The translations under genes were made by a program, and so were the position numbers. Shown in pieces: positions 14,443 to 17,793 of a stretch of DNA of 17,793 nucleotides. Position 1 is the first letter of the stretch; every line of letters begins with the position of its first letter. The notes under the pieces are model-generated. The model made no database searches, had not been told where the DNA came from, and saw only the letters and a program-made list of their open reading frames with translations. Origin of the DNA: Acidobacteriota bacterium (lineage in GTDB: Bacteria; Acidobacteriota; Terriglobia; UBA7540); assembly GCA_021828225.1 (NCBI GenBank), contig JAKASH010000005.1:1-17793 (forward strand). Reading direction: 5' to 3'.

Positions 14443-14760
14443 TTATCGGCGTCCACACCAGAGCGGTTCCGTCGCTTCCAGCGGAGTTCCTCCGGCGATG
14501 GCAGGAATCAACAGCACCTCATCGCCGTCATGGAAACTGTACTGCAAGCCTCCAAGGAAGCGAATATCCTCATCATTGACGTAAATGTTCAGAAACCGCT
14601 GTGGCGTTCCATCTTCAGCGCAAAGCACTTTCTTGATGCCGGGAAACTTCTTGTCGAGCCCGTCGAAAAGTTCGCCGAGGTTCTGGGCCGCGGTTTCAAA
14701 GCTTTCGGCCCCCTCGGTATACTTTCGCAACGGCGGGGGAATGCGAACTGTGATTTGCAA
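14443..14760 (-). CDS. MoaD/ThiS-like sulfur-carrier protein with C-terminal extension
   Basis: Started at a TTG at 14760 because GGAGG lies 9 bases upstream and the first beta strand (Q-I-T-V-R-I-P) begins exactly there, giving 105 residues. The ATG at 14811 would add 17 residues encoded through a terminator hairpin and is unlikely. The ubiquitin-like fold is indicated by the opening strand, L-G-E-L-F-D-G-L-D-K-K-F-P (28-40), F-L-N-I-Y-V-N-D-E-D-I-R (56-67), and D-G-D-E-V-L-L-I-P-A-I-A-G-G (78-91). MoaD, ThiS and CysO carry sulfur as a thiocarboxylate on a terminal Gly-Gly; here 14 residues follow Gly90-Gly91, so cleavage would be needed. Its place between a threonine-synthase-like enzyme and homoserine kinase suggests a role as sulfur donor in amino-acid synthesis, not molybdopterin. 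No activating E1-like enzyme or JAMM protease is in the window. Confidence 0.85.
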   Translation of the reverse strand: MQITVRIPPPLRKYTEGAESFETAAQNLGELFDGLDKKFPGIKKVLCAEDGTPQRFLNIYVNDEDIRFLGGLQYSFHDGDEVLLIPAIAGGTPLEATEPLWCGRR

Positions 14761-14795
14761 AAGGGTCTGCCTCCGATTCAAATAATCTCTGTCAG

Positions 14796-14820
14796 AAAAC
14801 CCGGCTTTCAACCAGCCGGG
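14796..14820 (-). terminator. intrinsic terminator or attenuator between thrC and the sulfur-carrier gene
   Basis: On the - strand CCCGGCT (14820-14814) pairs with AGCCGGG (14806-14800) across a 7-base loop and is followed at once by TTTT (14799-14796). It lies 20 bases after the thrC stop. The short T-run suggests partial termination, lowering the carrier and kinase relative to the PLP enzyme. Confidence 0.65.
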
Positions 14821-14840
14821 CTTCTCCGCGACCAGGCAGG

Positions 14841-16088
14841 CTAGGCACTTGCCGTCGCGTGAACCTTCAAATAACGTTCCTCGAAATCCGCCAGCTTCGG
14901 CCGGATCGCTTCCGCCGCCCGGACCTCGCCGCTTACGGCACCGATGGTTTTCAATCCGTTTCCGGTAATCGCGAGCACAACGGATTCTTCAGGATTCAAA
15001 CGGCCAAGCCGGATCAGCTTGCGCGCCACGGCAACCGTAACACCGCCTGCCGTCTCCGCGAATAAGCCCTCAGTTTCGGCCAGCAATCGAATGCCTGCAA
15101 CCACTTCGGGATCGGAAGCGTCTTCGCCTGCTCCGCCGCTTTCCTGAATCGCTTTCGAGGCGTAGAACCCGTCCGCCGGGTTGCCGATCGCCAGGGATTT
15201 CACAATCGTGTTCGGCTTCTGCGGGATAATTTCGCAGGTGCCGCGCTTAGCCGCCGTCGTGATCGGAGAGCATCCGGTCGCCTGGGCTCCGTAAAACCGG
15301 GTCGCAGCCGGCTCAATCCAACCCAGCTTTTGAAGTTCCCCGAAAGCCTTGTGGATCTTGGTGATCAGCGAACCGCCAGCCATGGGGACCACAATGTTCT
15401 GCGGCACCCGCCACCCAAGCTGCTCCGCAATCTCATAACCGAAGGTCTTCGAACCTTCAGAATAATAAGTGCGAAGGTTAACGTTGACCATTCCCCAAGG
15501 GTACTTCTGCGAAATCTCGGAACAGAGCCGGTTGACCTGATCGTAATTTCCGCCCACCTTGACCAGCGTGGCGCCATAAATCTGAGTGTTGATCAGTTTC
15601 TCGGGCTCAAGATCGGCGGGGACGAAAATGAAGCTCTTGAATCCTCCTGCAGCCGATTGTGCCGCAACGGAGTTCGCCAGATTCCCCGTCGACGAACATC
15701 CCACGGTGTCAAAGCCGAACTCGCGAGCTTTGCTGAGGGCCACGGCAACCACGCGATCCTTGAAGGAAAGCGTGGGGAAGTTGACCGCATCGTTCTTCAA
15801 ATAAATTTCCCGGGCGCCCAGAGCTTTGGCAAGGCGCGGAGCCGGCACCAGCGGCGTGAAACCCGTCGACCTCCCCACCCAGGGCTCGCCCGCCAGTGGC
15901 AATAACTCCCGGTAGCGCCACATGGTCGGCAGGCGGGATTCCACTTCCTTCCGCGGAACCTCAGCGAGGATCCGATCATAATCGTAAACCACTTCCAACG
16001 GCGCCCAACAATCCTCGCAGGCGGCAATAGGCGCAATTTCATAAGTTCGCCCGCACTGCCGGCACTTCAAATGTCTTAGATAGCTCAC
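14841..16088 (-). CDS. thrC: threonine synthase-like PLP enzyme with N-terminal zinc ribbon
   Basis: Started at the GTG at 16088, which follows GGAGG by 4 bases and gives 415 residues beginning M-S-Y-L-R-H-L-K-C. A TTG at 16154 would add 22 residues and sits directly on the riboswitch terminator. Residues 9-27 form a Cys4 zinc ribbon (Cys9, 12, 24, 27). The fold-type II PLP domain shows P-T-L-S-F-K-D-R (105-112) with the likely PLP Lys110, S-S-T-G-N-L-A-N-S (132-140) for substrate and phosphate contacts, and M-A-G-G-S-L-I-T-K (236-244). Threonine synthase converts O-phosphohomoserine to threonine. Close relatives use a sulfur carrier to make cysteine or homocysteine, and this gene is under a SAM-I riboswitch with a MoaD-like gene next to it, so homocysteine synthesis is a real alternative. 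The PLP family is secure; the product is not. Confidence 0.88.
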   Translation of the reverse strand: MSYLRHLKCRQCGRTYEIAPIAACEDCWAPLEVVYDYDRILAEVPRKEVESRLPTMWRYRELLPLAGEPWVGRSTGFTPLVPAPRLAKALGAREIYLKNDAVNFPTLSFKDRVVAVALSKAREFGFDTVGCSSTGNLANSVAAQSAAGGFKSFIFVPADLEPEKLINTQIYGATLVKVGGNYDQVNRLCSEISQKYPWGMVNVNLRTYYSEGSKTFGYEIAEQLGWRVPQNIVVPMAGGSLITKIHKAFGELQKLGWIEPAATRFYGAQATGCSPITTAAKRGTCEIIPQKPNTIVKSLAIGNPADGFYASKAIQESGGAGEDASDPEVVAGIRLLAETEGLFAETAGGVTVAVARKLIRLGRLNPEESVVLAITGNGLKTIGAVSGEVRAAEAIRPKLADFEERYLKVHATASA

Positions 16089-16157
16089 TTTTCCTCCAAG
16101 CGCTATTTCGCTTCCAGAGTGGCTTGGGGTCGATAGGAGATTTGGGGAGGGCAAACT

Positions 16158-16189
16158 AAAAAAGCCCCCCCGGTCTCATCGGGGAGGCT
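16158..16189 (-). terminator. intrinsic terminator of the SAM riboswitch (expression platform)
   Basis: On the - strand AGCCTCCCCG (16189-16180) pairs with CGGGGGGGCT (16172-16163), ten pairs with one G-T, around a 7-base loop and ending in a TTTTTT tract (16163-16158). It stands 24 bases downstream of the aptamer and before the thrC ribosome binding site, so SAM binding should favour premature termination. Confidence 0.9.
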
Positions 16190-16212
16190 CATATAAACCG
16201 TTACGTCCTCCT

Positions 16213-16321
16213 TCTCATCTCCCCCTTATACGGGCGGGAGTTAGCACCTGCCCCCGGGATTTAACCCCCGGGCGGTTGCCGTGGCGTCTTAGGGCCCGTC
16301 CCTCGGCCACTCTGGATGAGA
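16213..16321 (-). promoter_or_regulatory. SAM-I (S-box) riboswitch aptamer
   Basis: Reading the - strand, the conserved S-box elements occur in order. P1 5' strand TCTCATC is at 16321-16315. CCAGAG (16315-16310) and GAGGGAC (16304-16298) are followed by GGGCCC. CGGCAACC is at 16281-16274. A P3 arm CCCGGG/CCCGGG follows. GGTGCTAACTCC is at 16248-16237. The P1 3' strand GATGAGA is at 16219-16213, perfectly complementary to the 5' strand. A terminator follows at 16158-16189 and a promoter precedes it. When SAM is plentiful the downstream thrC-like, sulfur-carrier and thrB genes should be switched off. This is the classic arrangement for methionine and SAM synthesis genes. Confidence 0.95.
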
Positions 16322-16354
16322 TTCAGGTCTTACTCAACCAAGTTGTAAAGTGTG

Positions 16355-16383
16355 ATAATAATCAAACTCCGTCTTCTTGTCAA
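16355..16383 (-). promoter_or_regulatory. sigma-70 promoter of the SAM-riboswitch operon
   Basis: On the - strand a consensus TTGACA (16383-16378) is followed by a 17-base spacer and TATTAT (16360-16355, five of six). Transcription should begin near 16348, about 25 bases before the riboswitch P1 stem. This is the best promoter match in the window. Confidence 0.85.
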
Positions 16384-16460
16384 CTGGACGTATCGCCTGT
16401 GATGTATCGCCTGCCATCCCTCAGTTCGGTTTCACGGTTGCTATGGCCAGCCGCCCGCCT

Positions 16461-17793
16461 TCAGCGTGGCACCATCGGCAGCACCAGCGCCGAAGGATGC
16501 GTGCTGTCGTGGTAGATCACATTCGTTGCCTTCACCCAGCGAGTGGCGGTTTCCGGGTTGGCGCCGGTATTGGGGTTGCGGTCAAAGCGAGGAAAGTTGC
16601 TGCTGGAAATGTCGAGCCGCAGTTTGTGTCCCGCCTTGAACACGTTGCTGGTTGACCACAGGTCAATCGTGAATTTGTAAATCTGGCTGGGATTCATAAA
16701 CTCGGGCGTGACCTGCGAATCGCGGTAGCGCGCGCGTATGATCCCCTCCGTCAGGTTCTGCGCGAAGCCGTTGGGCCACACGTCCACCAGCTTTCCCGTA
16801 AAGTCCGTATCGACCGCCGAAGAGCTGGCATAAAGCACTAGCTTCACGGGACCGGTAACCTCGAAGTCCTGCTTGAACGCCGGGGTGGTATAGACCAGCA
16901 CGTCGGAGCGGGTTTCATCGGGGCGCTGATCGACGGGGCCCGGCATCAGGTGAGCCGCATCGCAGCAGAGCGGCCCGCCAAGCGTGGGTACCGGATTTTC
17001 CGGATCGTAAACGTAGCGGTCGGAGAGTTCGGATTGCGGCGCTACAGTCGATAAGCTGCCGTCCCCCGTTTGTGAGTTCGCTTTGCCGTCGGAATGGAGA
17101 TAGTATTCGGTGCTCTTTGCGCGGGCGAGCGGCCAACTGTTTTCTTCGCGCCACTTGTCGATGCCCAGCACAAAAATCTTCACCGGCTTTTCGTTTTGAA
17201 CTCCATTATCGATGCCCTTCAGCAGATAGTCGTACCAGCGAAACTCGATGTCATCAAGGTTGAACTCCGCCTGGGGGCCGAAGTCTACTTCGCCGATCTT
17301 CCTGCCGTTGCCGGCATGGCCGCCGATCACCACCATCAGGCGCGTGCCGTTGCGCGCGGCTTCGGTGCCTCCGTGAGCCTTGATTCCGATGTAGTTGCGC
17401 AGCGCGCCGCCCTGGAAAATGTCGTACCAGGCGGCAACGATGTACGCGGGAACCTTGATGTCCGGGTAGTGGTCCTCGATCGACCAGCGCTTCCAGTAAG
17501 CGTCAAAGGACGGATGCTTCAGCCAGTCGAGAAAGTACGGCGCAAGCGTGCCCAGGTCCGTCGGCCAAGGCGATGCCGGCCCAAAATTGAATAACGGATA
17601 GTGGCTGAGCGGAAGCGTCCACATGCCTTCCCGCGCGTTGGTCTCAGCAGCAACCTTGCGGTCGAGCGTGTTCTGCGCCAGGCCGGAAGTCCACGACTCA
17701 TTGAACCACTGCTCGAACGCTCCGCCCTGGTAGGTCCAGCCATTGTGATAATTCGAAGCCGTCACAAACGGGAAAACGCCCGCCAGATGTGGT
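16461..17793 (-). CDS. CocE/NonD-type alpha/beta hydrolase (C-terminal part, cut by window edge)
   Basis: The frame stays open through the last base of the window, so the N-terminus, including the expected G-x-S-x-x-G nucleophile, lies outside. About 443 residues are visible. The catalytic-domain remainder has A-A-W-Y-D-I-F (catalytic Asp at 17421-17423) and I-G-G-H-A-G-N-G (likely His at 17316-17318, where many relatives have a P-W-x-H-G form). The second half is the jelly-roll C-terminal domain of the X-Pro dipeptidyl-peptidase/CocE family: F-E-V-T-G-P-V-K-L-V-L-Y-A-S-S, D-T-D-F-T-G-K-L-V-D-V-W-P-N-G, and L-R-L-D-I-S-S-S-N-F-P-R-F-D-R-N. These enzymes cleave esters or acyl/peptide bonds; the substrate cannot be told. 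It ends 78 bases before the riboswitch promoter and is on the same strand. Confidence 0.92.
   Translation of the reverse strand, partial: PHLAGVFPFVTASNYHNGWTYQGGAFEQWFNESWTSGLAQNTLDRKVAAETNAREGMWTLPLSHYPLFNFGPASPWPTDLGTLAPYFLDWLKHPSFDAYWKRWSIEDHYPDIKVPAYIVAAWYDIFQGGALRNYIGIKAHGGTEAARNGTRLMVVIGGHAGNGRKIGEVDFGPQAEFNLDDIEFRWYDYLLKGIDNGVQNEKPVKIFVLGIDKWREENSWPLARAKSTEYYLHSDGKANSQTGDGSLSTVAPQSELSDRYVYDPENPVPTLGGPLCCDAAHLMPGPVDQRPDETRSDVLVYTTPAFKQDFEVTGPVKLVLYASSSAVDTDFTGKLVDVWPNGFAQNLTEGIIRARYRDSQVTPEFMNPSQIYKFTIDLWSTSNVFKAGHKLRLDISSSNFPRFDRNPNTGANPETATRWVKATNVIYHDSTHPSALVLPMVPR

Noticed and set aside
16089..16154. Longer thrC start (TTG at 16154)
   Set aside because: The codon lies directly after the terminator with no ribosome binding site; the GTG at 16088 has GGAGG and begins at the zinc ribbon.
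16103..16192. Short frame starting at the ATG before the riboswitch terminator, ending just before the thrC ribosome binding site
   Set aside because: It runs through the terminator stem and its AAGGAGG is 14 bases from the ATG, too far; the terminator and riboswitch explain the sequence better than a leader peptide.

Overview
The window looks like a chromosomal segment from a Gram-negative soil-type bacterium, most likely an Acidobacteriota. This is an inference from gene style: a C-terminal fragment of an OmpL/Bbp2-like beta-barrel porin, an ammonium transporter with a long exported N-terminus, a DUF2582-type winged helix, a large secreted protein of unknown family, and a zinc-ribbon threonine synthase. 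Base composition is moderately GC-rich by eye. I see no transposase, integrase, tRNA, rRNA or CRISPR array.

Region 1 (1-5101, + strand) is a nitrogen and ion transport block. It runs: end of a porin, two tiny membrane proteins, an Amt ammonium channel, a tail-anchored TPR protein, another tiny membrane protein, a CPA2 cation/proton antiporter with the Asp-Asp motif, and a 112-residue PII signal protein. Amt and PII normally work as a pair; here three genes separate them.

Region 2 (5268-8993, - strand) is a Ca2+ handling pair: a P2-type Ca2+-ATPase whose stop codon directly abuts the ATG of a CaCA-family Ca2+/cation exchanger.

Region 3 (8994-13473, + strand) holds a two-CBS-domain protein preceded by a perfect 20-bp palindrome, a strong candidate for an unassigned structured RNA with its own promoter-like sequence (about 9886-10022), a YtxH-like/winged-helix protein with a striking internal ribosome binding site, and an 820-residue secreted protein I cannot assign.

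Region 4 (13526-16383, - strand) is the most interesting. A near-consensus sigma-70 promoter drives a SAM-I (S-box) riboswitch with an intrinsic terminator. Downstream are a zinc-ribbon threonine-synthase-like PLP enzyme, a MoaD/ThiS-like sulfur-carrier protein whose Gly-Gly is followed by a 14-residue tail, and a homoserine kinase. SAM control plus a sulfur carrier between two O-phosphohomoserine enzymes suggests that this operon makes homocysteine/methionine from O-phosphohomoserine with protein-bound sulfur, rather than (or as well as) threonine. That function is a hypothesis.

Region 5 (16461 to the window end, - strand) is the C-terminal part of a CocE/NonD-type alpha/beta hydrolase cut by the window edge.
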